Assembly (NCBI RefSeq): GCF_024198235.1
Contig: NZ_JAKCFB010000003.1
Coordinates: 248,001-312,000, forward strand
From: Myxococcus dinghuensis
GTDB taxonomy: Bacteria > Myxococcota > Myxococcia > Myxococcales > Myxococcaceae
Direction: 5' to 3'
DNA: 64,000 nucleotides
In this document: positions 51,401 through 60,048 of the stretch, piece by piece
Layout: the number at the start of each line of letters is the position of its first letter
How positions within the stretch are numbered: position 1 is the first letter of the stretch
Position numbers and translations under genes: made by a program
Notes under the pieces: generated by a model
Told to the model about the DNA's origin: nothing
Seen by the model: the letters and a program-made list of their open reading frames with translations, nothing else
Database searches by the model: none

Positions 51401-52734
51401 CGCACCTCCGCCTTGAGCCGGTAGACGGGCACCGGGCGCGAGACGCCCTTGAGCCGCGCGTCCTCCACGAACTCGGTGACGAAGCCGCCCTGCTGCAGCT
51501 TGCGCTCGGTGTGCGCGTCGATGTGGATGCCCGGGCCGTCCGAGTACGCCATCAGGCGCGCGGACATGTTCACCACCTCGCCCAGCGCGGAGTAGCCCTT
51601 GCGCCAGGGCGAGCCCATGTCCCCGAAGTACGCGTGCCCCGTCGCGATGCCGATGCACAGCTCGCGCACGTACGGGAAGGCTTCGCGCTCGCGCAACAGC
51701 TTGCACGCCAGCCGGCTGGCGAGGACCTCCTTGTTCTGCTGGGCCGTGGGCGCGCCGAACAGGACGTAGAGCACGTTGCCCTTGTCCGTGAAGTCCGTCA
51801 TCAGCAGCACGCCACCGTGGTGGGCGCTCTCGCGCTGGACGTACTCGTAGAAGGCGTTCAGCTCCTGGGTGTAGGCCTCCACGTCCGCCAGCGAGTGGTC
51901 GGTCTGGAAGCGCACGAAGAAGCAGGTGACGTCGCGGAAGTCGCCGCCCAGCTCCTGGTGGGCGGTGGTGATCTTCGTGAAGAGCACCGGGTGCAGCAGC
52001 AGGGCACACCGCCCCACCAGCTCCTCGCCCCCCTTGGACGAATAGGACGGCGGCGCCCCCACGGGCAGCGGCACGGAGGGCTCCAGGCGGAACACACCGT
52101 CACGCTCCTCGCCCACCCGGGCCAGGTCCGGGAGCAGCGCCCACGCCTCCGGACTGAGCAGCACCTCGCCCACCCGGGCGCGCTTCTCCGCCGCCACCGC
52201 CTGCTCCAGGGGCCGGCCGATGAGCGCCGGGTGCATCCACATGCCCGTCGTGCCGAGCACGATGCGATGCGACTCCCCCACCCCGACGCCGATTCGGGAC
52301 GACACGCTGAAGCGCTGCCCCAGCAGCTCCAACTGGGAGAAGCGCGCCAGCCGCCGTTGCACGTCGAGCGCGCACCGCGCCGCCCGCTGCACCGCGTCCG
52401 TGTCCTGCTCGCCCTGGCCGGGCTCGAAGCAGGCCAGGATGGAGTCACCGGCGAACTGGTAGATGTCGCCGCCGTGCGCGCGCACGACGTCGATCATCTC
52501 CGTGTAGTAGCTGCGCAGGAGCCGCTGGAGCGCGTCGATCCCCCGGGGGCCCGCCCCGCTCAGGCTGACGACGATGGGCGTGAAGCCCGCGATGTCGAGC
52601 ACCAGGACGGCGCCCCGCACCGGCTCCACCGGAGGCAGTGCGTGCGCATCCGTGTGCTCGAGGCGGCGGATCAGCGCCCCGGGGATGTACGGACGCAGCG
52701 ATGAGAGGACCAGGTCGATGTCCACCGACGACAT
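48460..52734 (-). CDS. Soluble-adenylyl-cyclase-like protein: tandem cyclase domains, AAA ATPase, TPR
   Basis: A 1424-residue cytoplasmic protein in the domain order of mammalian soluble adenylyl cyclase. Cyclase domain C1 (about 35-225) has both metal aspartates, in VLVLDIAGFTP and GDSILACF. Cyclase domain C2 (about 255-440) has the substrate Lys in TDKGNVLYVLFG and the transition-state Asn/Arg in GEVVNMSARLM. An AAA_16 ATPase follows (Walker A VSGEAGIGKS near 483-492; LLLLFEDLHWAD). The C-terminal 650 residues are TPR-like helical repeats. It probably makes cAMP from one C1:C2 site. The ATG at 52734 is behind GAGGGGG. An inorganic signal such as bicarbonate is an inference from sAC. Confidence 0.86.
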   Translation of the reverse strand: MSSVDIDLVLSSLRPYIPGALIRRLEHTDAHALPPVEPVRGAVLVLDIAGFTPIVVSLSGAGPRGIDALQRLLRSYYTEMIDVVRAHGGDIYQFAGDSILACFEPGQGEQDTDAVQRAARCALDVQRRLARFSQLELLGQRFSVSSRIGVGVGESHRIVLGTTGMWMHPALIGRPLEQAVAAEKRARVGEVLLSPEAWALLPDLARVGEERDGVFRLEPSVPLPVGAPPSYSSKGGEELVGRCALLLHPVLFTKITTAHQELGGDFRDVTCFFVRFQTDHSLADVEAYTQELNAFYEYVQRESAHHGGVLLMTDFTDKGNVLYVLFGAPTAQQNKEVLASRLACKLLREREAFPYVRELCIGIATGHAYFGDMGSPWRKGYSALGEVVNMSARLMAYSDGPGIHIDAHTERKLQQGGFVTEFVEDARLKGVSRPVPVYRLKAEVRRSLFLKGRGGIVGRRRELDLLHQAVLESAAGSGRVCVVSGEAGIGKSRLGARVVEEAESRGARSLYGVCYSYEKFTPFFPWKEVLVQLFGLHEGDDVDARLARLREGMSGLEVVGPEWIPVLAGILGLDVPEDPETRGLDARRKNQRVFQIIFELLEKRSRETPLLLLFEDLHWADNISVDLIEYVASRVAALRVTLLVTMRPGEQLKNVKDVPGVRLLELSNLEDEDTRSLLRVHLRMDPPDPSLEELLLGKVQGNPFFAESIVQGLVEGGYLGPVAPGATQMELKRSLQGLALPDSIQDVVLARIDLLSETEKLVVKVASVVGRIFTLDAVEALVPGSVSRQRIRDAIDTLTHMGLIVLELEEPFTCIFKHIVIRDAAYNTLLVSSREDLHRRMARFLEVRAGDNPVASAGILAYHFLTGNDEVKGLEYTLMAARSARGQYANDDAVHHYNRAIEILSGTVALDPDEVLLKTRRVMQELAETLLQAGNYGGAIHMFEQCLADEELVTRQAEIHLGLGSAHQAKGESPRALQELEMAMELLGRPMPRSSFALVGRTLVAFGLHLLYGLFPWLARPLGPKLPQYLKQLSTLISLIKIYYFADIKKLSWATMVAAVMAQRARTEHGLSLASSYYGALLFGSGFLGRAAHWCARALDYARRARDPAAEGIALSRLSALAIFNNDLTRASQFGEQAVALLRQVRDMWEVQTGLMLLGASLFLSSRFEAAEKTFVEMGQVGADLNALMHQGWAHSWIPLTRYLRGEGDVGELCAELEQGLRISIEVQDLANQCASLNHLVNVTVREHQVEEAGLMAVRADEALFRYPVLVPFLQIGLVDAAEGALFALEQGAVAVPRETLWAIVDRCLFKARLLGYRYEYLKGPALRVTARALALKRGPEAAEPLFLRAIAVLEATPNVWETGVAYLDAGVALPHRRAEFLSRARELFDRIGAKAELRRLERMEAEFVLAPTLQATSPVVATT

Positions 52735-53017
52735 GGAACGCCCCCTCAGACCCGCATCCCGCGCGCGCCCACCCCGTGGCTCCCCCGCCACACCAGGCCC
52801 CGCCCGCGGACATGGGGGCGCGAGTGGGGCGTCATCGCGACGACGGGGAACCAGCGGTCAGGTGGAGGTTCGACACGGATCATGGCGACGCACGAGGGCA
52901 ACGGGACTCTCGACCCTTCGACGAGGAGCTGGAGTTCCCCCTCTCCCCATCCTAGTCGCTTTCCGCGTCTGCTTCCCGCTCCCTTGATTCTAATCTCGCT
53001 TTGCCAGCTTTCCCTGT

Positions 53018-53569
53018 TCACTGCATGGCGAGGCGGGAGGGCTCCCTCAGGGAGTCGAGGATGAACTCGGTGACGCGCTCGAGCGAGTCGGTGCGCTCCA
53101 GCTCCGACGAGAAGCGGCGGAAGGACTCGGGAGGTCCGAAGAGGATGATGGGCTTGCCGTAGCGCAGGGCGAGACTGGCCTCGGCGACCGTGCCCGCCCC
53201 ACCCGGGAGGGCGACGAGGACATGGGGCGTCAGGACGTTGATGTGGTTGCGGCTGAGGGGATCCGTGCCCTGCTCCCCACTCAAGGGGAGGTGGGTGTAG
53301 ATGGCCAGCTCCACGCCCTTGTTGGGATAGCCGGTGCGAGGCAGGTAGTCACCGTCGTGCACGGTGCCCGGGACGATGCCGATGGAGATGCCCCGGCGGC
53401 CCTCCACCTGGACGAACGCGTCCGCCGCCGCGCGCATGACGCCGCTGCCCGCGCCGGTGAGCAGGTCGAAGCCCGCCTCGGCGATCCACCTCGCCAGGGG
53501 GATGACGCGCTCGACATGATCTTCCTTGCCCGATCCGAAGACCCCGATGATCCGCCGTTCCCTTCGCAT
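53018..53569 (-). CDS. LOG/SLOG family protein (TIGR00725-like)
   Basis: A 183-residue Rossmann-like protein. IIGVFGSG at the start, LLTGAGSGVMRAAADAF, SRNHINVLTPHVLVALPGGAGT and VAEASLALRYGKPII include the PGGxGTxxE phosphoribohydrolase signature. Members of the wider family release cytokinin-type bases or bind nucleotide signals. Several in-frame starts exist (TTG 53587, ATG 53578, ATG 53569); the last is chosen because GGAGG lies upstream at usable distance. It is on the same strand as the cyclase-like gene, 283 bp upstream of it, so co-transcription is possible. Confidence 0.85.
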   Translation of the reverse strand: MRRERRIIGVFGSGKEDHVERVIPLARWIAEAGFDLLTGAGSGVMRAAADAFVQVEGRRGISIGIVPGTVHDGDYLPRTGYPNKGVELAIYTHLPLSGEQGTDPLSRNHINVLTPHVLVALPGGAGTVAEASLALRYGKPIILFGPPESFRRFSSELERTDSLERVTEFILDSLREPSRLAMQ

Positions 53570-53823
53570 GGACTCCATTTCCTCCAACGAACCGCTCGAC
53601 CCATGCGCCCAGCTTGGTCCATGCGGAAGGGGCGCACCCGGATCAACCGTTCAGTGAGGCACAGACGACGCATCCGGCGTTCACCGACGGAAGGATCCAC
53701 CCCTGGACACCGCTCGAAATGACGCTTGATTGACGCCGGCCCGGAGGCGCTCACGCCGCGTCCGCCGGGCCCGGTTGTCAGACCCCCTCCCTACCCTCGT
53801 TCACGTGAGCCTGGAGGTCGGCC

Positions 53824-54132
53824 ATGTTCGACACCTGTGGTGGATGTGAGCGGCGCGGTGGCGCCGGTGAAATCTTCGACTGGTGCGCCAACTGCGAGCT
53901 GTCGCGGTGCCCTCGCTGCATGACGCGGGGTTGCTGCGACAGTGTCCCCGCGGAGTCCGGGAGGGACGCCCCGCTGCTGCTGCCGGACCCGCCGTCGGAG
54001 GACGATGCGGTGGAGTTGCCGGAGCACTTCGGTGGCAGGTGCTGCGTGCACGCGCGGGCGGTGGCGTGCTCGTGCGCCTTCCACTGGGTCTGCGAGCGGC
54101 ACGGCGACCAGCACATCGGCACGCACGACTGA
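53824..54132 (+). CDS. Cys/His-rich small protein, probable zinc-binding
   Basis: A 102-residue protein with ATG preceded by GGAGG 8 nt upstream. The N-terminus is cysteine-dense (FDTCGGCERR, WCANCELSRCPRCMTRGCC). The C-terminus has GGRCCVHARAVACSCAFHWVCERHG. Paired CxxC motifs suggest two or more zinc knuckles. No signal peptide, so it is likely cytoplasmic. It converges with the giant kinase gene, 22 bp away. No known family was recognised. Confidence 0.7.
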   Translation: MFDTCGGCERRGGAGEIFDWCANCELSRCPRCMTRGCCDSVPAESGRDAPLLLPDPPSEDDAVELPEHFGGRCCVHARAVACSCAFHWVCERHGDQHIGTHD

Positions 54133-54154
54133 GTCCGACGTCCGCGGGTGGCGC

Positions 54155-57100
54155 TCAGGACGCCGTGGCCTCGACGAGCGGCCGGGCCTGCGCGGGCCCC
54201 TGACAGGGCAGCTCCACCATGAAGCGCGCGCCGGCGCCGAGCGTGCTCTCCGCCCGGACCCGTCCACCGAGCGCGCCGACGATCTCCCGGACGATGAACA
54301 GGCCCAGGCCGAGCCCTCCGTACTCGCGCGACGAGACGGCCCGCTCGAAGCGGCCGAAGATGTGCGGGAGTCGCTCCTCCGGAATGCCGATGCCCCGGTC
54401 GAGGACACACAGCCGCACCTGCCCGTCGCCGCCGTCCACGAGTACGTCGATGGGCCGGCCCGCGCCGAACTTGAGCGCGTTGGACAACAGGTTCGTCACC
54501 ACCTGCTCCAGCCGCACGCGGTCCCACCGCCCCACGCAACCGTCGCCCAGCCGCAGCTCGAGCGCGCAGCCGGAGCGGGAGAAGGCGTCGGACATGCCCT
54601 CCACGACGTCGCGCACCACCGCGGCCAGGTCCACCCACTCCAGGGTCAGGTGGAGGCGTCCCGTCTGGATGCGGGACACGTCGAGCAGCTCGTCCACCAG
54701 GTGCGCCAGGCGCCGCGTCTGGGATTGGGTGGCGCGAGAGGTGCGCTGGAGGGCCTCGCGCGAGGGCGCCTCGCTGCGCGCCAGCCCTTGCACCGACAGT
54801 TGAAGCGCGGTGATGGGCGTGTACAGCTCGTGCGCGGCGATGGAGAGGAACTCGTCGCGCAGGCGGACGGCGTCCTGCGCCTCGCGGTACAGCCGCGCGT
54901 TGTCCAGGGAGATGGCCGCGCGGTGCGCCAGCTCCTGCGCCAACTCCAGGTCGGCGGGCCCATAGTGCCGCCCCGGCTCCGACGAGACCAGGGAGATGAC
55001 CCCGAGCGTCCGCCCCCGGGCCAGCAGCGGCACGGCCATGAGGGTGTTCGCGTGGAGGCTCCGCATCAGCTCCACGTGCCGCGCGTCCCGGCACAGCGCC
55101 TCCAGCAGCCGGTCGCTCAGCTCCGGAATCAGCAGGGGCTCGCGCGTGCGCAGCACGGTGACGGCGGGCACCGTGGCGTCCCATCCAGGCGAGTACACGT
55201 CCCGCAGCTCGCGGGAGACCCCTTCCATGGAGGGGTCCGCGTGCGCGGTGGCCAGCCGGTGGATGCCCCCGGACGCGTCGACGACGTCGATGGTGCACAC
55301 CGTGCAGAGCGACGACACGCACAGCCGCGCCAGCCGCGCCAGCGTGGCCTCGTAGTCGAGCGACTCGGCGAGCAGCACGCTGGACTCCGCCAGGAAGCGC
55401 AACGCCCCCTCCGCGCGGCGCCGCTCCTCGAAGAGCAGGCTGTTCTCCAGGGAGATGGCCATCTGCGACGACAGGAGCTGGAGCACCCTCACGCGGTCCG
55501 GGGTGAAGGCGTGGGTGGCCAGGTTGTTTTCCAGGTAGAGGACGCCCATCGTCCGGGCGTGGCGGCGGATGGGGACCACCAGCGCCGACTTCACGCGCTG
55601 GCGCACGACGTAGGCATCCGCCACGAAGCGCCCCTGGTGGGCGGCGTCGCCCAGGACCACCGCGTCCCCGCTCTGGTACGCGTGGCCGACGAGCGAGTCG
55701 GGCACGTGCTCGGAGCCCACGAGCGGCAGGTGGACGCGGGAGACGGGCTCCCCCACCGCGCCCACCGCCTCCAGCACGAGCCGCCGCTGCTCCTCGAGCA
55801 CCAGCGCGCCGCGCTGCGCGCCCGCCACCTCCAGACACACCGCCATCAACTTCTCGAGCAGCCGCTCCAGGGCGACCTCGCCGGAGAGCGTCTGCGCCGC
55901 CTTGAGGATGCTCGAGAGGTCGAGCGACGCGCCCCGGAAGTCGTCCCCCGTGGGCGTGACGGCCCGCTCCCACATCCCCGGCTCCTGGGCCTGGACGTCG
56001 GGGAACTCCTCCTGGAGCGCGGCCACCACCGCCTTGGCGCCCCACCGGGCGAAGCCCTCGCGCGCGGCGCGCAGGTACAGCGACGCCACGCGCTTGCGGC
56101 CCTGCGCGCCATAGAGCCGCCCCGCCAGCAGGTTCGCGAGGGCCTCGTCCTGAGGGAAGCCCTCCTCGCGGGCCCGGTCGATGGCCTCGTCGAGCAGCTC
56201 CGCCGCGTCCGCCAGGCGTCCCTCCAACCGGGCCACCTCCGCGGCCATCATCCGCTGGCGGTGGCGGAAGTTCTCCGGGCAGTTCCTCGCCCAGTGCTGG
56301 AAGCGCCGAAGCGCCGCCTCCACCCCGGACACCAGCGCGGCGCGCGCCTCGCCCGTCACCGCGTCCGCGCTCGCGCCCAGGGTGAGCGCCGCGAAGAAGG
56401 TGTGCTCGGTGACGTTGAACAGCGGCTGGATGAAGCGCAGGGACTCCTCCGACGCGCGGAGCATCTCCCGCGCCCCCGCCAGGTCCCCCACCAGGAACGA
56501 GGTCTGCAACCGCAGGAGCTGGAACTGCCCGAGGATGGTCGGGTCGCCCCGCGAGGAGGAGAGGAACGTCCGGGTGTCGAAGCTCGCGTCGTCGTAGCTG
56601 GCGCGCTCGCGCGTGCGCCCCTGGAGGCACCGCACCGCCTGGCGCAGCGCCAGTTGCATGTCCGCCATGGCGTGCTGGCCGCTCTTGCGGTCGAAGGCCA
56701 GCGCGGACTCCACCTCCGCGTGGACGCGGTCCAGCTCCGTGCCCAGGCGCAGCCGGGTGAAGCTCGCGGACGCCAGCAGGTAGGCGACGTACTGGGGCTC
56801 GCCGCTCTCCAGTCCGGCGGCGATGCCCCGGCGCAGCAGCGGCATCGAGGAGCGCAGCGGCTCGCGCCAGTGGCGGAGGTAGAACACGAACGCGGCGAGG
56901 ACGCGGCACTCCTCGCGCGGGTTCCCCAGCCGGCGCACCAGCTCCACGCCCAGGTGGCTGAACGGGTGGCCCTGGGCGTAATCCCCCCTCGACTCGCCGT
57001 AGACGAGGCCGAAGCACACGTACGCGAAGGCCGAATACAGCGAGTTGCCGTGCGCCAGGGTGAGGTTCAGCATCCGGGTGTAGATGAAGGAGAACATCGG

Positions 57101-59866
57101 CGGGTCGGAGAACCAGGCCGCGATGCCCGCGCTCATGAGCAGCCGCATGCAGCCCAGCTCCGCCTCCGTCTCCATGGCCGGCGCGGAGAGCAGCTCCGCC
57201 TCCGTGCGCCCCCGCCGGTTCACCTCCACCCAGGCCAGCTCCGCCTGGAACGCCGCCGTGGCGTCGCCGTCCGGCAGCTCCATGCCGAACAGCCGCAGTC
57301 CCTCGCGCGCGTGGGCCAGCGCCGCCCGGTGGTCGCGGTCCAGGACGGCCGCGCTCATGCGGAGGGCGAACAGGTCCGCCTTCTCCAGGGGCGTCGTCGC
57401 GTGGTCCATCGACGTGTCGATGAGGCGCTCGGCCAGCGGCCCGTTTCCGGAGAGCTGCGCGCACTCTGCCGCCTCCTGGTGCAGCCGCAGCATCAGCGCC
57501 GGCCGCGTGTGCCACGCGTCCTCCGGCAGCAGCGTCATGGCGCGGGTGAAGTAGGCCAGCGCGGAGCCGAACGCGGAGGCATCCCGCACCTTGCGGCCCG
57601 CGCGGATGTTGAGGTCGGCGAGCCACCCGCGCCCTTCCGCGTCCTCCATCCAATCGCCCCCCAGGTGGAAGTGGTCCACCACCTCGCACACGCGCCGCTC
57701 CGCCTCCGGCCCCGTGGCGTCTTCCCACATCCGCGCGCCGATGCGCCGGTGCCACCGCGCGCGCTCGTCGTCCGACAGCAGCGAATACGCCGCCTGCCGC
57801 ACCCGGTCGTGCGCGAAGCGGTAGGTCGTCCGGCGAGACGCGGAGGCCTCCACGGGCGCATCCCCCGCCCCCGGCGCGTGGCGGGGCCCCCGCCCCTCGG
57901 GGAGCAGGAGCCCCGCGCGCAGGGCGCACCACAGGCCCCCCGCCGTCGCCTCCACGGACCGGTCCACCACCCGCGACAGGAGCCACAGGTCCACCGGTCC
58001 GCGCATGCACGCGGCGACCTCCAGCAGCCGCTGCGTGCCCTCCGGGAGCTGGCGGATGGCCTCCAGCATCAGCTCGACGACGTTGTCGGTGACGTCCGAC
58101 CGGGCGATGCGCTCCAGCTCCCAGCGCCACGCCCCCACCTCCAGGTCGTACGTCAGGAGCCCCGTGCGGTGCAGGTGCCGCAGGAAGTGGTCCACGGCGA
58201 AGGGATTGCCCGCCGTCTTCTCCAGCACGAGCGTGGCCAGCGGTCGGGCGCGCGCGACGCCACAGCGCAGCGCGTCCGCGCACAGCGACGTGAGCGCCTC
58301 CAGGCCGAGCGGCCCCAGCTCCACCTGTCGGGAGGGCGCGCCCGTGGGCGACGCCAGCAGCCGCGCGAGGGGGTGTCCCGTCCCCCAGCCCGTGGGCCGG
58401 AAGGCGCCCAGCAGCAGCAGGTGGTGCAGCTCCGAGTCCGCCGCCAGGCGCTCCAACAACTCGAGCGTGGCCGCGTCCGCCCACTGCAGGTCGTCCAGGA
58501 AGACCACCAGCGGCGCCTGGGCCGTGGCCAGGTCGCGCAGGAAGGCCTGGAACACGAGGTGGAAGCGCGTGCCGGACTCCTTGGGGCCCAGCACCGCCAC
58601 CGGCGGCTGCTCGCCCACCAGCCGCTCCAGCTCCGGCAGGATGTCCGTGAGCACGCGGCCCTGCACGCCCAGCGCCTCCTGCAGGCGCCGCCGCCACGCA
58701 TCCACCTCCTCCGGTGGCTGCTCCAGCAGCGACTCCACCAGGCCGCTCACGGCCTCCACCAGCGAGGCATAGGGCGTCTGCCCCTCGAGCTCCGGGCACT
58801 TTCCGGACAGGAAGCGCCCGCGCCCCTGCATGTGGCGGTGCAGCGACTCGGCGAGCGCCGTCTTCCCGCTACCAGACGCCCCGGACAGCACGAGCCACTC
58901 CTTCGCGCCGCGCTGGATCCGCGCGAAGGACGCGTCCAGGACGGCCAGCTCCGCCTCGCGTCCGTAGAGGCGCTCGGGGAGGCCCAGCTCCCGCGCCAGG
59001 TCGTGGCGGCCCAGCTCGAAGGCGATGGCCGACGACTCCGGGCCGCGCCACCGGCGCTGGATTTCGCGCAGGTCCTCCGCCAGGGCCTCGGCGCTCTGGT
59101 AGCGCTCCTCGGGCACCTTGGCGAGCAGGCGCTGCACCAACTCCGAGAGGATGGAGGGCACGCGGGGGTTCTTGTCGACGAGCGGCACGGGGGGCTGCGC
59201 GAGCAGCGTGTGCACCAGCTCCGCGGCGTCCGTGGACATGAACGGCGCCTCACCCGTGAGCATCTCGTAGAAGGACGCGCCCAGCGCGTAGAGGTCCGCG
59301 CGGTGGTCCACGAGCCGCTGGAGGCGCCCCGTCTGCTCGGGCGCGATGTAGCGCAGCGTCCCCTCGAAGCCACCCGGCACGCCGGCATCCTGCGCCAGCC
59401 CCGGCATCCGCGTGGCCAGGTCGAAGTCGATCATCACCAGCCGCCGACCGCCCGGTGCGACCGCCAGGTTGGCGGGACTCAGGTCCCGGTGGATGACGCG
59501 GTGGCGGTGCAGCGCCCCCAGCGATCCGGCGACGTCCACGGCCAGCTCCAGGAACACGTCGACGTCCAGGGGCCCCCTGCGCAACCACTCCTGGAGGTCG
59601 CAGGGCCCGGCGTCCTCCAGGACGAGCGCGGGCAGTCCCGCGACGTCCTCCAGCGCCACCGTCCGCTCGATGCCCGGCACGTCCCGCAGGTCGCGGAGCA
59701 TGTCGTGTTCATGGCGCAGCATGGCGGTGCTGCTGTCCGCCAGGGGCCCTTCACGGACCACCTTGAGGACACGCGGCGCGCCCGCGTCCGTCCACGCGCG
59801 GAACACGTCGAACCGGTGACCTCGATAGACTCTCCGAACATCCTGGTAGCCGGGCAGCTCCCACAT
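54155..59866 (-). CDS. Hybrid Ser/Thr kinase-AAA-GAF-histidine kinase
   Basis: A 1903-residue signalling protein. The N-terminal Ser/Thr kinase (about 8-270) has VLKVV, HRDLSPANLA, MIDFDLAT (DFD for DFG) and YIAPEQTG. An AAA_16/ORC-like ATPase follows (Walker A SGASGSGKT near 330; VVFLDDLQWADA). A long helical repeat region spans about 600-1290. GAF domains lie near 1310-1460 and 1490-1640. The HisKA domain carries FLSIAAHELYTPITAL near 1675, with His as phosphoacceptor. HATPase_c shows NLLSNALKFG, LDRGIGIPEERLPHIFGRF and GGLGLGLFIV. All catalytic motifs look intact. No response regulator is adjacent. Chosen start: ATG 59866 (a GTG precedes it). Confidence 0.9.
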   Translation of the reverse strand: MWELPGYQDVRRVYRGHRFDVFRAWTDAGAPRVLKVVREGPLADSSTAMLRHEHDMLRDLRDVPGIERTVALEDVAGLPALVLEDAGPCDLQEWLRRGPLDVDVFLELAVDVAGSLGALHRHRVIHRDLSPANLAVAPGGRRLVMIDFDLATRMPGLAQDAGVPGGFEGTLRYIAPEQTGRLQRLVDHRADLYALGASFYEMLTGEAPFMSTDAAELVHTLLAQPPVPLVDKNPRVPSILSELVQRLLAKVPEERYQSAEALAEDLREIQRRWRGPESSAIAFELGRHDLARELGLPERLYGREAELAVLDASFARIQRGAKEWLVLSGASGSGKTALAESLHRHMQGRGRFLSGKCPELEGQTPYASLVEAVSGLVESLLEQPPEEVDAWRRRLQEALGVQGRVLTDILPELERLVGEQPPVAVLGPKESGTRFHLVFQAFLRDLATAQAPLVVFLDDLQWADAATLELLERLAADSELHHLLLLGAFRPTGWGTGHPLARLLASPTGAPSRQVELGPLGLEALTSLCADALRCGVARARPLATLVLEKTAGNPFAVDHFLRHLHRTGLLTYDLEVGAWRWELERIARSDVTDNVVELMLEAIRQLPEGTQRLLEVAACMRGPVDLWLLSRVVDRSVEATAGGLWCALRAGLLLPEGRGPRHAPGAGDAPVEASASRRTTYRFAHDRVRQAAYSLLSDDERARWHRRIGARMWEDATGPEAERRVCEVVDHFHLGGDWMEDAEGRGWLADLNIRAGRKVRDASAFGSALAYFTRAMTLLPEDAWHTRPALMLRLHQEAAECAQLSGNGPLAERLIDTSMDHATTPLEKADLFALRMSAAVLDRDHRAALAHAREGLRLFGMELPDGDATAAFQAELAWVEVNRRGRTEAELLSAPAMETEAELGCMRLLMSAGIAAWFSDPPMFSFIYTRMLNLTLAHGNSLYSAFAYVCFGLVYGESRGDYAQGHPFSHLGVELVRRLGNPREECRVLAAFVFYLRHWREPLRSSMPLLRRGIAAGLESGEPQYVAYLLASASFTRLRLGTELDRVHAEVESALAFDRKSGQHAMADMQLALRQAVRCLQGRTRERASYDDASFDTRTFLSSSRGDPTILGQFQLLRLQTSFLVGDLAGAREMLRASEESLRFIQPLFNVTEHTFFAALTLGASADAVTGEARAALVSGVEAALRRFQHWARNCPENFRHRQRMMAAEVARLEGRLADAAELLDEAIDRAREEGFPQDEALANLLAGRLYGAQGRKRVASLYLRAAREGFARWGAKAVVAALQEEFPDVQAQEPGMWERAVTPTGDDFRGASLDLSSILKAAQTLSGEVALERLLEKLMAVCLEVAGAQRGALVLEEQRRLVLEAVGAVGEPVSRVHLPLVGSEHVPDSLVGHAYQSGDAVVLGDAAHQGRFVADAYVVRQRVKSALVVPIRRHARTMGVLYLENNLATHAFTPDRVRVLQLLSSQMAISLENSLLFEERRRAEGALRFLAESSVLLAESLDYEATLARLARLCVSSLCTVCTIDVVDASGGIHRLATAHADPSMEGVSRELRDVYSPGWDATVPAVTVLRTREPLLIPELSDRLLEALCRDARHVELMRSLHANTLMAVPLLARGRTLGVISLVSSEPGRHYGPADLELAQELAHRAAISLDNARLYREAQDAVRLRDEFLSIAAHELYTPITALQLSVQGLARSEAPSREALQRTSRATQSQTRRLAHLVDELLDVSRIQTGRLHLTLEWVDLAAVVRDVVEGMSDAFSRSGCALELRLGDGCVGRWDRVRLEQVVTNLLSNALKFGAGRPIDVLVDGGDGQVRLCVLDRGIGIPEERLPHIFGRFERAVSSREYGGLGLGLFIVREIVGALGGRVRAESTLGAGARFMVELPCQGPAQARPLVEATAS

Positions 59867-60005
59867 CACGGCCCTCGACGGCAGTCCCCCCGGAGAAGGT
59901 GCACATGACGACGGATCCGGGTGCCCTCGGAGCTAACGAAGCTCCCCGCCAGACTGTCCAGGGGTGGAGGGCGGCTCCCGCTCGATCGCCAACATGCCAG
60001 GGCCG

Positions 60006-60043
60006 CGGTGCGCGGGAATCGAACGATTCGGCCCCGCGCACCG
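60006..60043 (-). terminator. Strong hairpin downstream of lipoprotein gene
   Basis: CGGTGCGCGGG (60006-60016) pairs with CCCGCGCACCG (60033-60043), an 11-bp perfect stem. An inner AATCG/CGATT stem lies between the arms. It is 5 bp after the stop of the minus-strand lipoprotein gene and upstream of the kinase gene, so it should insulate the two. Confidence 0.65.
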
Positions 60044-60048
60044 TCGCT

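Noticed and set aside
53942..59908. Very long open frame on the + strand opposite the giant kinase gene
   Set aside because: It is an antisense by-product of high GC codon bias: Arg/Gln/His/Pro-rich, no domains, while the minus strand encodes clear kinase motifs throughout.
60006..60043. tRNA-like sequence (GAATCGAAC resembles a reversed T-loop)
   Set aside because: The pairing is one long hairpin; no D-arm, anticodon arm or acceptor stem with CCA-adjacent end could be drawn. It fits a terminator.
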